A DNA stretch of 64,000 nucleotides, from contig NZ_JALEGS010000048.1 of assembly GCF_022763345.1 (NCBI RefSeq), forward strand, positions 1 through 64,000. The letters are read 5' to 3'. A program made the translations under genes and the position numbers. The stretch is from Phaeodactylibacter sp. GTDB taxonomy: Bacteria > Bacteroidota > Bacteroidia > Chitinophagales > Saprospiraceae. This document shows positions 17,987 through 28,037 of the stretch, in pieces. Under the pieces are notes generated by a model. That model was not told the origin of the DNA and made no database searches. It saw only the letters and a program-made list of their open reading frames with translations. Position 1 is the first letter of the stretch. Each line of letters starts with the position of its first letter.

Positions 17987-19369
17987 TTAGCGGGTTTTTC
18001 CTAATACACCGTTCATCCAGTTAAACAGGCCATCGGCAAACTGATCATTAAAGTTGTTTTGGTAGTAGGCTGCCCGTACCTCGCTCTGCCCGGTGGCAAA
18101 ATCCAGTTGTTCTTCAAAATTGTCCATTTTGAGCAGGGAGTGATTGGTCTTTTCGATGAGCTGAAACGTACCATTGCCAGGGCGCTCCCGGTTGATTAGG
18201 CCAGCCAGTTGCTTTGCGCCCCGGTCATCAATCGCAGCCAGGTCGTATTCGCCGTACATGGCCAGCACGGGGCAGTCCACCCTTTGCCATTCGGCAGGCA
18301 GATTTTTCCGGTCCAGGGTTTGCCAGAAAGAGTAATGCCTTCCAAAACAATGCTCCTGGCCATTGTAGGACATCAAACCGGCAAAAGCAGCCCGGTCTGC
18401 ATCGGTCTTCAGGAATTCGGCAGGAGCCAACTCCTCATCAAAGTAGGCATTCAGCAGGTGCCGGCCAGCCTGCCAATCCGCCATCGCCTGCCCGGGGTCT
18501 TCGCCCATGCGTATCCGCTGATCCCAATGAATGTCGAACATGTAGTCCTTCCAGGGCTTAAGCACGAAACCAAAGGCCATGACACCGGCGGGCTGGAACT
18601 CAGCTGCCAGGAAGGGCGCCACTACTCCGCCCAGAGAGTGCCCGTACAGGAATAATTGTTCCTTATCAATGCCCTCCTGTTTCAGCAATGCTTCATATCC
18701 GGCTTTAAATGCTAAAAGCTCGGCATCAAAATCTATGCTTTCACAGTCCGGCGTGCCGGCGCTCTCCCCCACTCCAGGCTTTTCCACCCGGAATACGGCA
18801 TAACCATTGGACACCCATTGGTTAAACAACTTACGCATCGGGCTGTGGGGGCTGCCATGCTCTACGGTTTGACAGGTGTAGCCCTGCAGGAAATATATGA
18901 CTGGAAATGGGCCATCTCCTTCCGGCTTTTCGAGAAAAGACCGCAGGTGCCCACCACCATAAGGCACCTCACCGAAGTCGACAGTAGCCCCCGGAGCCAG
19001 CGGGAGCGGACGGGCACCCATAGGGCCTGTTTGTGTCAGCTTACGGCCGTCTCTGATGGTAGTCAGGACAACTTCCTCCCCTGCGCTGAGTTCACCTAGC
19101 TGAGCTACAATGCCAGCCGGGCTTTCCACCGCTTCACCATTGACCTCAAGGACCAGATCGCCTTCGGCTATTCCAATAGCTTCGGCAGCGGATCCTGGCA
19201 TTACCTTCGCCACTTTAATCCCCTTTGGAGCATCCATACCCGCCTTAAGCGCTTCCGTTGCGCTAAGGGCTGCAGGATAAATGCCCAACGTACCAGAACG
19301 TTTGAGGTGCTGTGCCTGCAATACCGTAACACTAAGGACAAGCGCACACCATAGTAACCCTATTCTCAT
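17987..19369 (-). CDS. PDZ domain fused to alpha/beta-hydrolase, exported
   Basis: 460 aa from Met at 19369 (MRIGLLWCALVLS signal peptide); the longer frame to 19405 would begin inside a perfect promoter box. After the signal comes a PDZ domain (about residues 30-110: GIKVAKVMPGSAAEAIGI, GDLVLEVNGEAVESP), then an alpha/beta-hydrolase with nucleophile elbow LYGHSLGGVVAPF and a predicted acid in MYGEYDLAA and His in KTNHSLLK. The fold-plus-PDZ arrangement suggests an enzyme tethered to, or gated by, a peptide C-terminus. Substrate unknown. Confidence 0.82.
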   Translation of the reverse strand: MRIGLLWCALVLSVTVLQAQHLKRSGTLGIYPAALSATEALKAGMDAPKGIKVAKVMPGSAAEAIGIAEGDLVLEVNGEAVESPAGIVAQLGELSAGEEVVLTTIRDGRKLTQTGPMGARPLPLAPGATVDFGEVPYGGGHLRSFLEKPEGDGPFPVIYFLQGYTCQTVEHGSPHSPMRKLFNQWVSNGYAVFRVEKPGVGESAGTPDCESIDFDAELLAFKAGYEALLKQEGIDKEQLFLYGHSLGGVVAPFLAAEFQPAGVMAFGFVLKPWKDYMFDIHWDQRIRMGEDPGQAMADWQAGRHLLNAYFDEELAPAEFLKTDADRAAFAGLMSYNGQEHCFGRHYSFWQTLDRKNLPAEWQRVDCPVLAMYGEYDLAAIDDRGAKQLAGLINRERPGNGTFQLIEKTNHSLLKMDNFEEQLDFATGQSEVRAAYYQNNFNDQFADGLFNWMNGVLGKTR

Positions 19370-19384
19370 GACTTCCTTTTTCAA

Positions 19385-19392
19385 CAAAGGTA
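19385..19392 (-). promoter_or_regulatory. -7 box for the PDZ-hydrolase operon
   Basis: TACCTTTG on the minus strand, perfect TAnnTTTG, ending 15 bases before the ATG at 19369. It decides between the two possible starts of the downstream gene. Confidence 0.55.
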
Positions 19393-19426
19393 GCCGCTCT
19401 TCCAACGCCGGGGTTGCACTAAATTG

Positions 19427-20701
19427 CTAATTAGAACGCACATAGTCTTTTATGGCAAGTACGAGGCGGTCCAGGTCTTCTGCGAGCGTGTAGACATTGG
19501 GCGTGATGCGCACCCCATTGATGCCTTCCCATTTGATGGGGACGGTATGGATTTTGTATTTCTTGAAAAGATGGTCATAGAGCTTCCCGGCGTCACGGTC
19601 TCCAAACCCGACATTAGCAATCGCACCTGCAAGGTCGGGGTTTTCGGGCGTGTAGCTCCGGAAGCCCGGCAGGTCCCGCACCTGATCCACCCAGTAGGTG
19701 CGCAGGTATTTCAGCCGGGCCTCTTTTCGGGCGCTGCCAATGAGTTTATGAAACTGCACGGCCTGCCCGATCGCCTGCTCAATGGCGAAGGAACGCGTGC
19801 CCAAGTGTTCGAATTTACGGATATCACTGCTGTCCGGCTCAGGGGCTGCGAATAAGGGATAGATGGCCTCAATTTTAGGTTGGCGCACATAGAGCAGCCC
19901 GCTACCGAATGGGGCACAGAGCCATTTGTGCAAACTGGTGCCCAGGTAATCGCACTGCAGTTCCTCCACCTTAAAATCCAGGTGCACGAAGGAGTGAGCA
20001 GCATCTACCATAACGTCGATCTCCCTTGCCCGGGCCTCCTCCGCGATGGCACGCACCGGCAATACCTGCCCGTTCCAGTTGATCATATGTGTCAGGTGGA
20101 CAACACGGGTTTTATCCGTAAACTGACTGATGTAACGCTCGGCGATGGCGCTTTCCTCTTCCATTGGCAGGTCCAGATCGACCCATTTGAGTACGACCCC
20201 GTCCCGGTGAGCCCGCTGTTTCCAGGCATTCATCATATTAGGATAGTCGTACTTGCTCAGCACCACTTCATCCCCTGCCTTCAGCTGTAGTCCAAAAATG
20301 ACGGTCTCAAGGGCTTCTGAGGCGTTCCGGTTGATGGCCACTTCCTCCGGGCTACTGCCCAGCAAGCCAGCCAGCTGAGCCCTCAGGGGTTCCCTGCCTT
20401 TATCGAGAATGCGCCACATATAATAGGAGGGCGCTTCGTTGCTTAGCCGGTTGTAGCGTTCCACGGCTTCTTGTACTACTTTTGGTGAAGGGCTGACGCC
20501 GCCGTTGTTGAGGTTGAGGATGGTTGGAGATACGGTATAGGCTTGCTGGATCAGCCGCCAAAAGTCCTCATCGGTGGCATCTGGTTGCCGGGCGAGCGCT
20601 TCCAGCAGTGCTTGACCGGAATCAGACTGAAAGAAAGGCAGCGTAGCCAAAGTACCAGCGACGGTGCCCATATGAGAGAAGAACTTCCTTCGGGAGTGCA
20701 T
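19427..20701 (-). CDS. Class V aminotransferase-like PLP enzyme with Tat signal
   Basis: 424 aa. The N-terminus carries a twin-arginine signal (SRRKFFSHMGTVAGTL), so a folded, cofactor-loaded enzyme is probably exported by Tat. The PLP-dependent fold type I domain belongs to the class V aminotransferase/isopenicillin-N-epimerase/cysteine-desulfurase group; the PLP lysine is in GTSLHKWLCAPFGSG near residue 265, and MVDAAHSFVHLDF supplies the conserved Asp. Reaction unknown. Confidence 0.86.
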   Translation of the reverse strand: MHSRRKFFSHMGTVAGTLATLPFFQSDSGQALLEALARQPDATDEDFWRLIQQAYTVSPTILNLNNGGVSPSPKVVQEAVERYNRLSNEAPSYYMWRILDKGREPLRAQLAGLLGSSPEEVAINRNASEALETVIFGLQLKAGDEVVLSKYDYPNMMNAWKQRAHRDGVVLKWVDLDLPMEEESAIAERYISQFTDKTRVVHLTHMINWNGQVLPVRAIAEEARAREIDVMVDAAHSFVHLDFKVEELQCDYLGTSLHKWLCAPFGSGLLYVRQPKIEAIYPLFAAPEPDSSDIRKFEHLGTRSFAIEQAIGQAVQFHKLIGSARKEARLKYLRTYWVDQVRDLPGFRSYTPENPDLAGAIANVGFGDRDAGKLYDHLFKKYKIHTVPIKWEGINGVRITPNVYTLAEDLDRLVLAIKDYVRSN

Positions 20702-20745
20702 AGTAAACTGGGATTTTCAGACAATATACACAAGAGGACGGAAAA

Positions 20746-21639
20746 TCATGGGCATTGTGCACGAAAACGAGAGGGGGATTCGCCCGCAAGGCGTTTAAAT
20801 GTCCGGCTAAAATACTGAAGGTCGCTAAAACCACACTGTGCAGCAACTTCGGTTACACTCAGGTGAGGCTGGCGAAGCAAGGCCTTGGCCTGACGAATAC
20901 GTTCCCGCTGCATAAATTGATTGGGCGAAAGCCCGAATGCCTGCCGAAACGTCCGGATAAAATGGAACTCCGATAAAGCCGCCTCCCGGGCCACTTCACT
21001 GACCAGCATCGGCTGGCTGAGGTTGTCCAGCATGTAAGCCTTGGCGATGGTCAACCGCTGATGCAGCTCCTCCCTGGTGGAACGGCGCTTGGCATGGATC
21101 GCAAAAACTTCTTTTCCTACCTGAAACTCTTTCTGTACCACAGCGAGGGCCAGCTGCTCAAAAAGGGTGTCACTATCCTGATACAGGGTATGAGGATTGT
21201 GCAGCAAACTCCGGACAATGGATTCAATGGGGGAATGCCGGACAGGATAAGTCCGTTGACGAACCTCAAAGGGTTTTGCGGAGACCTGCTCATCCAGCAA
21301 TTGTTCAGCAGACTGCCCGAGCAGAGATTGCGCATTACGGACCTGCTCCGGATCGATGTACAGACAAAGCCCTTTGACAATTTTTCGGGACCGCACAAAA
21401 GCCGTAACCTCCTGCTGATGGTTAACCATCAGGAATTGACCGGCTTTCACATGGTACAGCTGCCCATCCACTTCGTACTGTTCTTCCCCTTCCTGCACAT
21501 ACTTGATCCCGATGCCCTGACTTGGCCGTTGGGAAACCCAATCCTGCAGATCTGAATAAACCACCCGGTTCAGGGGGTTATACCCCGTTTTGAATGCTTT
21601 AAAGCCCTCTGCTTGTACAAACTGTGGATCTAACCTCAT
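20746..21639 (-). CDS. AraC-family transcriptional regulator
   Basis: 297 aa. An N-terminal cupin-like sensing domain (QYEVDGQLYHVKAGQFLMVN) precedes a C-terminal pair of helix-turn-helix motifs: VSEVAREAALSEFHFIRTFR and SVTEVAAQCGFSDLQYFSRT, followed by the typical SPSRFR. Ligand and targets unknown. It lies 44 bases upstream of the aminotransferase gene, so it may regulate or be co-transcribed with it (inference). Confidence 0.88.
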   Translation of the reverse strand: MRLDPQFVQAEGFKAFKTGYNPLNRVVYSDLQDWVSQRPSQGIGIKYVQEGEEQYEVDGQLYHVKAGQFLMVNHQQEVTAFVRSRKIVKGLCLYIDPEQVRNAQSLLGQSAEQLLDEQVSAKPFEVRQRTYPVRHSPIESIVRSLLHNPHTLYQDSDTLFEQLALAVVQKEFQVGKEVFAIHAKRRSTREELHQRLTIAKAYMLDNLSQPMLVSEVAREAALSEFHFIRTFRQAFGLSPNQFMQRERIRQAKALLRQPHLSVTEVAAQCGFSDLQYFSRTFKRLAGESPSRFRAQCP

Positions 21640-21817
21640 CTTATTGCGTTGATCATTTTGCTTAAAGACACCGATTCATCGAGCTGCCCTGCCTTAAAAA
21701 AGTATTTAAAAAGCCCGCTGTTAGACAAAACCCGGGAAAGTAGGAGGTGGGATTCGTATGCTTGCCCCACTTCAGGCGGCCTAAATATTCCTATCTTGCG
21801 GCAACAACGCTAAATTT

Positions 21818-22438
21818 ATGAACCCATCACCAATGGATACGATTATTTTCGACCTTGGGGGCGTTCTTATCGACTGGAACCCCCGCCATTTATTCCGCAA
21901 GCTCTTTGAGGAGGAGCAGGAAATGGAGCACTTTCTGGAGCATGTTTGCACAGGCGACTGGAATGAGCAACAGGACGGCGGGCGCCCATTCGCGGAAGCT
22001 ATAGCCTTGAAAACGGCTGAATTTCCGGAATACAAGCCTCAGATAAAAGCCTTCTTCGAACGGTGGCCAGAGATGCTCGGCGGGCCGATTGAGGGTACGG
22101 TCTCCATCCTTGAGCGAATCCATCAGGAGCAACGTTACCGCCTGCTAGCTTTAACCAACTGGAGCCACGAGACCTGGCCTATCGCCTGGGAGCGCTATGA
22201 ATTTTTGAAATATTTTGAAGACATTCTGGTATCCGGAAAAGAAAAGCTCAAAAAACCCGACCCCAAAATCTATCAACTGCTGCTGGAGCGCAACGGTGTC
22301 CACCCCGAAGAAGCCTTGTTTATTGACGACAGCCACCGCAATGTACTGGCAGCCCGGAAGGAAGGCATCCGCACCATTCACTTTACCAACCCAACGGCCC
22401 TGCGCACCACTTTACAACATTTCGGCGTGATCGGCTAG
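21818..22438 (+). CDS. HAD-superfamily hydrolase, YihX/IA type
   Basis: 206 aa. The nucleophile motif IIFDLGGVLIDWNP places the catalytic Asp at residue 12 if the first Met is used, or residue 7 with the internal Met at 21833. Motif II LALTNWS, motif III lysine in GKEKLKKPDP and motif IV EALFIDDSHRNV are complete. Probably a small-molecule phosphatase; substrate unknown. Stands alone, divergent from the AraC gene. Confidence 0.88.
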   Translation: MNPSPMDTIIFDLGGVLIDWNPRHLFRKLFEEEQEMEHFLEHVCTGDWNEQQDGGRPFAEAIALKTAEFPEYKPQIKAFFERWPEMLGGPIEGTVSILERIHQEQRYRLLALTNWSHETWPIAWERYEFLKYFEDILVSGKEKLKKPDPKIYQLLLERNGVHPEEALFIDDSHRNVLAARKEGIRTIHFTNPTALRTTLQHFGVIG

Positions 22439-22725
22439 CTTAGTGCAACATTTCCAGGTCGTTGTACGTAAAAATCAGGCATAGCGGCAAGCTTTACAGT
22501 GGAAAACACATCATTGATGACTTCTATGCTTATATTTAGCCGCAAACACTAGGGAAAGCCGGGCATAGCTCAGCTTTAGAACGACATTCAGCATACTTTG
22601 AGAAGGTAGTGCCAAAACATAGGAACAACCTAAGCACTGCCGAAAAAACACATACGGTGAGAAAACGATCTACGGGAAAGCGTGCCCTTACCCCCCATAG
22701 TCCTTTCATAACTAAACGCATAGGT

Positions 22726-25700
22726 ATGAAACAGTTCCTGGTATGGGCCGCGCTAATTTTCCTATCCGCACAAGCCTTAGCACAGCCTCAACAACTCGTC
22801 CGGCAAAAGCTGCTGGAGGGTCTGTCCTGGCGCAACATTGGCCCCTACAGAGGTGGCCGCTGCGTTGCTGTTGCTGGTGTGCCCAGTTACCCTCTGCGCT
22901 TTTACATGGGCACTACAGGCGGGGGCATCTGGAAGACCGAGGATGCCGGCCAAAGCTGGGACAACTGCTCCGATGGCTTCTTTAATACCGGCTCGATCGG
23001 CGCCATAGCCGTAGCGCCTTCTGACCACAATACCATTTACGCAGGCACAGGCGAGCATCCGGTCCGGGGTGTGATGACCAGTGCCGGAGATGGCGTTTAT
23101 AAATCACAGGACGGAGGCCGCTCCTGGCAATACCTGGGCTTAAAATATGCCCGCCACATTTCTGCTATTGTGGTCCACCCGAGGTATCCAGACATTGTCT
23201 ACGTGGCCGTGCAGGGTGCGGTACACGGCCCTTCTGAGACCCGAGGCGTGTACCGGAGTATGGATGGGGGCATGTCCTGGCAGAAAACTCTTTTCATCAA
23301 CGAAACGACCGGGGCGGCCAGCCTGAGCATAGACCCTTCCAACCCCAGAATACTTTACGCCGGCATGTGGGACCACCTCCGCTCCCCCTGGAGCATCCGG
23401 AGTGGCGGCGAAGGCTCCGGGCTTTATCGCTCCACTGATGGCGGGCTGAACTGGGAAAAACTGGGCGAAGGCCTGCCTGAAGAAATGGGCAAGGTAGGAG
23501 TGTGCGTCGCACCTTCCAACCCGGCAAAAGTTTACGCCGTAATTGAGGCTGAAAACGGAGGCGTGTACCGCTCTGAGGACAGGGGGGAGCACTGGGAGCT
23601 GGTCAACAATCAGCGGGTCACCGTTGCCCGGGCCTGGTACTACACCAAGATCGCAGTGGACCCAACTGATGAGGAAACGGTGTATGTACTCAACGCCCCG
23701 TTACTGAAATCCAATAACGGTGGGAAAGATTTCACCAGCGTTTCCAATCCGCATACCGATCAACACGCACTGTGGATCAACCCGCGTAATCCAGAGATTA
23801 TGGTACTGGGCAACGATGGAGGGGCGACCGTGACCCTTAACGGCGGCAAAACCTGGTCATCCCAACACAATCAACCCACCGCTCAGCTCTACCGCATCGC
23901 GACCGACAACCGCTTCCCTTACTACATCTATGCAGGACAGCAGGACAATTCCACCCTTGCCATTCCCAGCCGGACGGCCGATGCGGGTATTGCTGACCGC
24001 CACTGGTACCCGGTCGCAGGGGGTGAAAGCGCCTTCATCGCCCTTGACCCCGACAATCCCAAACGAGTCTATGGCGGCAGCTATCAAGGGAATCTTTCGG
24101 TTTATGACCAGGAAACAAAACTGACGAACGACATTATGGCTTACCCGGCCCTGCGCCTCGGTAAAGCGCCCAAAGACATGAAGTACCGCTTCAACTGGAA
24201 TGCCCCGCTGCTGGTACAGCCCCAAAACCCAAATGTGCTGCTGCATGGTGCCAATGTGGTGTTGCGCAGTGAGGATGGCGGGCTTTCCTGGACAGAAATC
24301 AGCCCAGACCTTACCCGTAATGAACCTGAAAAACAGGGACAAGGCGGCGGCCCCTTTACCAATGAAGGTGCAGGTGGTGAAAATTACAACACTATCAGCT
24401 ACCTGGCTTACTCCCCACATGGAGCGGGAGTCATCTGGGCAGGTAGTGATGACGGACTGCTGCACCTGACTACCAATGACGGCGAAAACTGGGTGGACGT
24501 CACCCCGCCCAATCTCGGTGAAGCATACATCAACTGCATCGAAGTTTCTCCTCATGACCCCGATCGGGTCTATGTAGTGGCCATGAAGTATAAATTCAAC
24601 AACTTTGAGCCTCTGGTCTACTTGTCTGAGGATCAGGGAGCAACCTGGCGAAAAATCACAAGAGGTATAGACGCTGAGCATTTCATAAGAGTCGTGCGGG
24701 AAGACCCGGTCCGTCCGGGCTTGCTCTACGGCGGAAGCGAAAGGGGGTTCTACATTTCCTTTGATGATGGGCAGCGCTGGCAGCCCTTTCAGCTTAACCT
24801 GCCCGTATGCCCCATCACCGATTTGAAAGTGCAGGGCAACGACCTGATTGCTGCGACATCGGGCCGCTCTTTTTGGATCCTTGACGGGCTGTCCCCGTTG
24901 CGGCAAATTGAAGACAACATTATACAGCGCGCCTACCTTTTCGAACCGGAGCCTGCCATCCGCTATCTTGCCGACCTCCCGGATGAGCCGGTGTATGGCC
25001 TTGGAGAGAACCCACCCAATGGCTTGCAAATTGCGTACTATCTGCCCGAGGCGCTGGATAGTTTCCGGCTGCAGCTGGAGGTACTCGATGCTTTTGGCAA
25101 TACGCTTCGGACCTTCACCAATGAAGCACCTGAATCAGCAGATGCCTACGAAGGCGGGCCCAAACCGGAACCCACCCTGCCCGCCTGCCGGGGACTCAAT
25201 GTTTTCCACTGGGACCTAAGGCGGGAGCCTATGCCTGGTGTGCCCAGTGTTTTCATCCTTGGGGACTATAAAGGTAGCCTGGTCCCGCCCGGACAATACC
25301 GTATCCGGCTGACCACCCCCTATGGTGTGCTGAAAAGCGATGCTGTCCTACAGGCAGACCCCCGGCTTAATGCCCCTCAGGAGGCTTACCTTGCCCAGCA
25401 GGAGCTGCTGCTGAGCATTGAGTCGGCGGTCCGTGAGGTCCATCAGTCGATACAGCACATGCGCAACGTCAAGCAACAGGTTAAACAACTGCATGCCAAC
25501 CTTAAGCAAATTGACTGCACTCAGGAGATTTTGGATGCCGGTGAGCACCTTATCAACCGGATTACGGACTGGGAGGACAATCTTATTCAGCCGAAGCAGG
25601 AAACGCATCAGGATGTCATCAACTATCCCAACCGGCTGAGCGCAGAACTAATGGACCTGAAAGCCCGGATCGACCATCCTAAACCTGTGGTAACCAAGGG

Positions 25701-25851
25701 AGCGTTAATACGCCTGGAGCACCTTTTGCAACAGTGGGCTGGCATGAAAAAAGACATGCGGAAAATCACCAAAGACGACATTTCCGCTTTCAACGAGCTG
25801 TACAAGACTTATCAGATACCTGCCATTATGCTGCCGCTGGGGGCAGAATAA
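22726..25851 (+). CDS. Large exported BNR/VPS10-type beta-propeller protein
   Basis: 1041 aa from ATG at 22726 (MKQFLVWAALIFLSAQALAQ signal peptide). The frame stays open 39 codons further upstream but that part lacks signal-peptide character. The body is a string of BNR/Asp-box repeats of the form S/T-x-D-x-G-x-x-W (EDAGQSW, QDGGRSW, MDGGMSW, TDGGLNW, EDGGLSW, NDGENW), as in sortilin/VPS10 and glycosidase-like propellers, followed by a C-terminal helical region of about 170 residues. No T9SS sorting domain. Many database relatives are named glycosyl hydrolase, but catalytic residues cannot be identified here. Confidence 0.85.
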   Translation: MKQFLVWAALIFLSAQALAQPQQLVRQKLLEGLSWRNIGPYRGGRCVAVAGVPSYPLRFYMGTTGGGIWKTEDAGQSWDNCSDGFFNTGSIGAIAVAPSDHNTIYAGTGEHPVRGVMTSAGDGVYKSQDGGRSWQYLGLKYARHISAIVVHPRYPDIVYVAVQGAVHGPSETRGVYRSMDGGMSWQKTLFINETTGAASLSIDPSNPRILYAGMWDHLRSPWSIRSGGEGSGLYRSTDGGLNWEKLGEGLPEEMGKVGVCVAPSNPAKVYAVIEAENGGVYRSEDRGEHWELVNNQRVTVARAWYYTKIAVDPTDEETVYVLNAPLLKSNNGGKDFTSVSNPHTDQHALWINPRNPEIMVLGNDGGATVTLNGGKTWSSQHNQPTAQLYRIATDNRFPYYIYAGQQDNSTLAIPSRTADAGIADRHWYPVAGGESAFIALDPDNPKRVYGGSYQGNLSVYDQETKLTNDIMAYPALRLGKAPKDMKYRFNWNAPLLVQPQNPNVLLHGANVVLRSEDGGLSWTEISPDLTRNEPEKQGQGGGPFTNEGAGGENYNTISYLAYSPHGAGVIWAGSDDGLLHLTTNDGENWVDVTPPNLGEAYINCIEVSPHDPDRVYVVAMKYKFNNFEPLVYLSEDQGATWRKITRGIDAEHFIRVVREDPVRPGLLYGGSERGFYISFDDGQRWQPFQLNLPVCPITDLKVQGNDLIAATSGRSFWILDGLSPLRQIEDNIIQRAYLFEPEPAIRYLADLPDEPVYGLGENPPNGLQIAYYLPEALDSFRLQLEVLDAFGNTLRTFTNEAPESADAYEGGPKPEPTLPACRGLNVFHWDLRREPMPGVPSVFILGDYKGSLVPPGQYRIRLTTPYGVLKSDAVLQADPRLNAPQEAYLAQQELLLSIESAVREVHQSIQHMRNVKQQVKQLHANLKQIDCTQEILDAGEHLINRITDWEDNLIQPKQETHQDVINYPNRLSAELMDLKARIDHPKPVVTKGALIRLEHLLQQWAGMKKDMRKITKDDISAFNELYKTYQIPAIMLPLGAE

Positions 25852-25942
25852 AGAAGCCGGTGCCTGTCATTTGGCAAGCACCAGCTTATCCCTTTTGATT
25901 ACGGCTAACAACAGGGCGTCGTCAGCATACCTCTTGAAGCGG

Positions 25943-26305
25943 TTAAGGCCTTTCCAGGATAAACCGCTGATTGTTGCCTGCACCTGCGTTATCTAATTCC
26001 AGCTTTTCATTACTCAGCGTGTACAGGTAATTGATCTCAATGCCATTCAGGTCTACCATGATCATCGTATCGTTTTTGACGTAAGTCCCTTCATTGAAAA
26101 GCAGCCCTTTTTCAATAGTAAGGGTCCCTTCCTCCGTAAACTCATAGGTGGTCCCTTCATTGGCGTCCGCAAAATCGCCGAAGGCTTCGGTGATGATCCA
26201 CTTTCCGAAGAAAGGATCAGCAGGGGTGATGGTTTCCTCTTCGTCCTTATTGCAGGAAGCGAGTAGAACAAAGCTGAACAGGAAAAAGCAGATTGTACGT
26301 TTCAT
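25943..26305 (-). CDS. Small lipocalin-like lipoprotein
   Basis: 120 aa from Met at 26305 (MKRTICFFLFSFVLLASC; lipobox LASC). A further in-frame Met seven codons upstream is less likely. The mature part begins NKDEEETITPADPFFGKWIIT and shows alternating beta-strands (YEFTEEGTLTIE), as in the lipocalin-like DUFs common in Bacteroidota. Probably anchored in the outer or inner membrane; ligand unknown. Convergent with the large propeller gene. Confidence 0.72.
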   Translation of the reverse strand: MKRTICFFLFSFVLLASCNKDEEETITPADPFFGKWIITEAFGDFADANEGTTYEFTEEGTLTIEKGLLFNEGTYVKNDTMIMVDLNGIEINYLYTLSNEKLELDNAGAGNNQRFILERP

Positions 26306-26345
26306 TTTTAAAGCTTGTATTTTCATTTGGTAAAAAAGAACAATG

Positions 26346-26378
26346 CAAAATTAGGCCCACACGGCTACCTAAACCAAA
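26346..26378 (-). promoter_or_regulatory. Complete -33/-7 promoter for the small lipoprotein gene
   Basis: Minus strand TTTG at 26375-26378, 21 bases, then TAATTTTG at 26346-26353: both elements of the Bacteroidota housekeeping promoter with normal spacing, 40 bases before the ATG. Confidence 0.65.
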
Positions 26379-26471
26379 AAAGTTAATTTCGATTTCAGGT
26401 TTCAAATAAAGCCAAAATGCTTTTTTCTGATTATTTTTAAAGAGCTTTAAACCAAAAACTTCATTTTTCAA

Positions 26472-27971
26472 ATGGTCAATCCCCGGCTAATTCGCCTGAT
26501 AAAAAGCCTGAGCCAAACGGAGAAAGCCTACTTCCAAAAACAGTCCATGGCCTTCCGGGGCGAGCAACAGCCCGCCTATCTGATGTTGTACAGAGCCCTG
26601 GTCAAACTGGAAGCATCGCCGGAGGCTATTCGGGAGCAGTTTAGTAAGGGGCGCAGCGCGGCCTACTTTCCCACACTTTGCCAATACCTTTACGAACAGC
26701 TACTCGACAGCCTTCATTGTTACCATCAGCAGAATAGTAAGCGCCGGAAGGCAGAACAGCAGTTTCAGCATGCACAACTGCTCATCGAACGAAGCCTCTA
26801 TGAAGATGGCCTGGCCAAGCTACAACAGGTGCAAAAAGCGTGTGCCAAGCTGCAATACCTTACGCTTTGGCTGGAAGCGCTGCAACTTGAAAACCACACC
26901 ATTGGCCTGCACTTCATGAGTGACGGCGCGCAGCGGAAAGCAGCTATTAACACACAGTCAGAACGCCTTATCCGACTATTGGAGCAGGAGCGCTTCTATT
27001 TTGCCCTTTACGACCGGCTCTATACCCACAGTAAGACCGAGCAAAGCCTGCGGCAGCCCAATGAAATGAAGGACCTGGAAATACAAATGTCCCACCCCTG
27101 GGTAGCGGATCAAAGCATTCCTCAAACGCTGCGCGCAAAACAACTTTTCAATGGTATCCATTACACTTTTCATACCCTGAAGGGCGATTACGAGCTGGCC
27201 TATTCCTACAGCGACCATAACCTCCGGCTCTGGGAGGAGCATCCGTTTATACGGCAGGAACGCTTCAAGGATTTTATGGCTTCCTACCTCAACCACATCA
27301 ACTGGTGCTATCAGCTTAGAAAAACCACTCAACTCCGGGAACTGTTGGACGGCATCGGGCAATTGCGGCCCCCGACTTCCGAATATGCAGATTTGCTGAA
27401 AATCCGAAAGTGCCTGTATGAGATCAGTTTCATTGAGCTCACTCAGGACTACCAGCACTTCCCCGAAGTGGAAGCAGCTGCTCAAGCGCTTTTACGGTCC
27501 TCTTCCCTGAGTCTTTCCGAACGGCGGTTGCTGCTGTACAATATGACGTATCAGTGCTTTGTGCAGGAAACCTTTGAGCGTGCACTGGAGTACAGTGTTG
27601 CATTTCAGCAGTTGCCCTCATCTGAGGGGCAGGCGTATTTGCAGCGCAGCAGCCAACTCCTCAATCTGCTGATCCATTTTGAACTCGGAAACGGACAATT
27701 GCTGGAAAATACCTGTAGCGCGCACTACACCCGTTTTAAACGAGCCGGCCAGCTGCACAAATTTGAAGCCTTGTTCCTGCGGATGATCCGCAAGCTGGCT
27801 GCACTTATCGGTCAATTCAGGCCAAACTACGACTACGAATACTACCTGAGGGCTTTTCGTGAACTGAATACCGACCCCTACGAACGGCGGGCTTTTGAAT
27901 ACCTGGACATCATCCGATGGCTACAGGCCAAACAGCAGGGGTGCCCGATGCTTGAGGTCAAAAATCCGTAA
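26472..27971 (+). CDS. Unrecognised helical protein (499 aa)
   Basis: No family recognised with certainty. The protein is almost entirely alpha-helical, rich in Leu, Gln, Arg and Tyr, without signal peptide or membrane segment, so probably cytoplasmic. The N-terminus (LIRLIKSLSQTEKAYFQKQ) and the repeated 35-40-residue helical pairs are reminiscent of TPR-like solenoids seen in many Saprospirales paralogs of unknown role. Divergently transcribed from the small lipoprotein gene. Confidence 0.7.
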   Translation: MVNPRLIRLIKSLSQTEKAYFQKQSMAFRGEQQPAYLMLYRALVKLEASPEAIREQFSKGRSAAYFPTLCQYLYEQLLDSLHCYHQQNSKRRKAEQQFQHAQLLIERSLYEDGLAKLQQVQKACAKLQYLTLWLEALQLENHTIGLHFMSDGAQRKAAINTQSERLIRLLEQERFYFALYDRLYTHSKTEQSLRQPNEMKDLEIQMSHPWVADQSIPQTLRAKQLFNGIHYTFHTLKGDYELAYSYSDHNLRLWEEHPFIRQERFKDFMASYLNHINWCYQLRKTTQLRELLDGIGQLRPPTSEYADLLKIRKCLYEISFIELTQDYQHFPEVEAAAQALLRSSSLSLSERRLLLYNMTYQCFVQETFERALEYSVAFQQLPSSEGQAYLQRSSQLLNLLIHFELGNGQLLENTCSAHYTRFKRAGQLHKFEALFLRMIRKLAALIGQFRPNYDYEYYLRAFRELNTDPYERRAFEYLDIIRWLQAKQQGCPMLEVKNP

Positions 27972-28037
27972 AATGTACCGCTTAGGTTTTGGAAAGCATT
28001 ATTTTAGCCCTGTTTGACAGGATTGAGACCATCTGAT

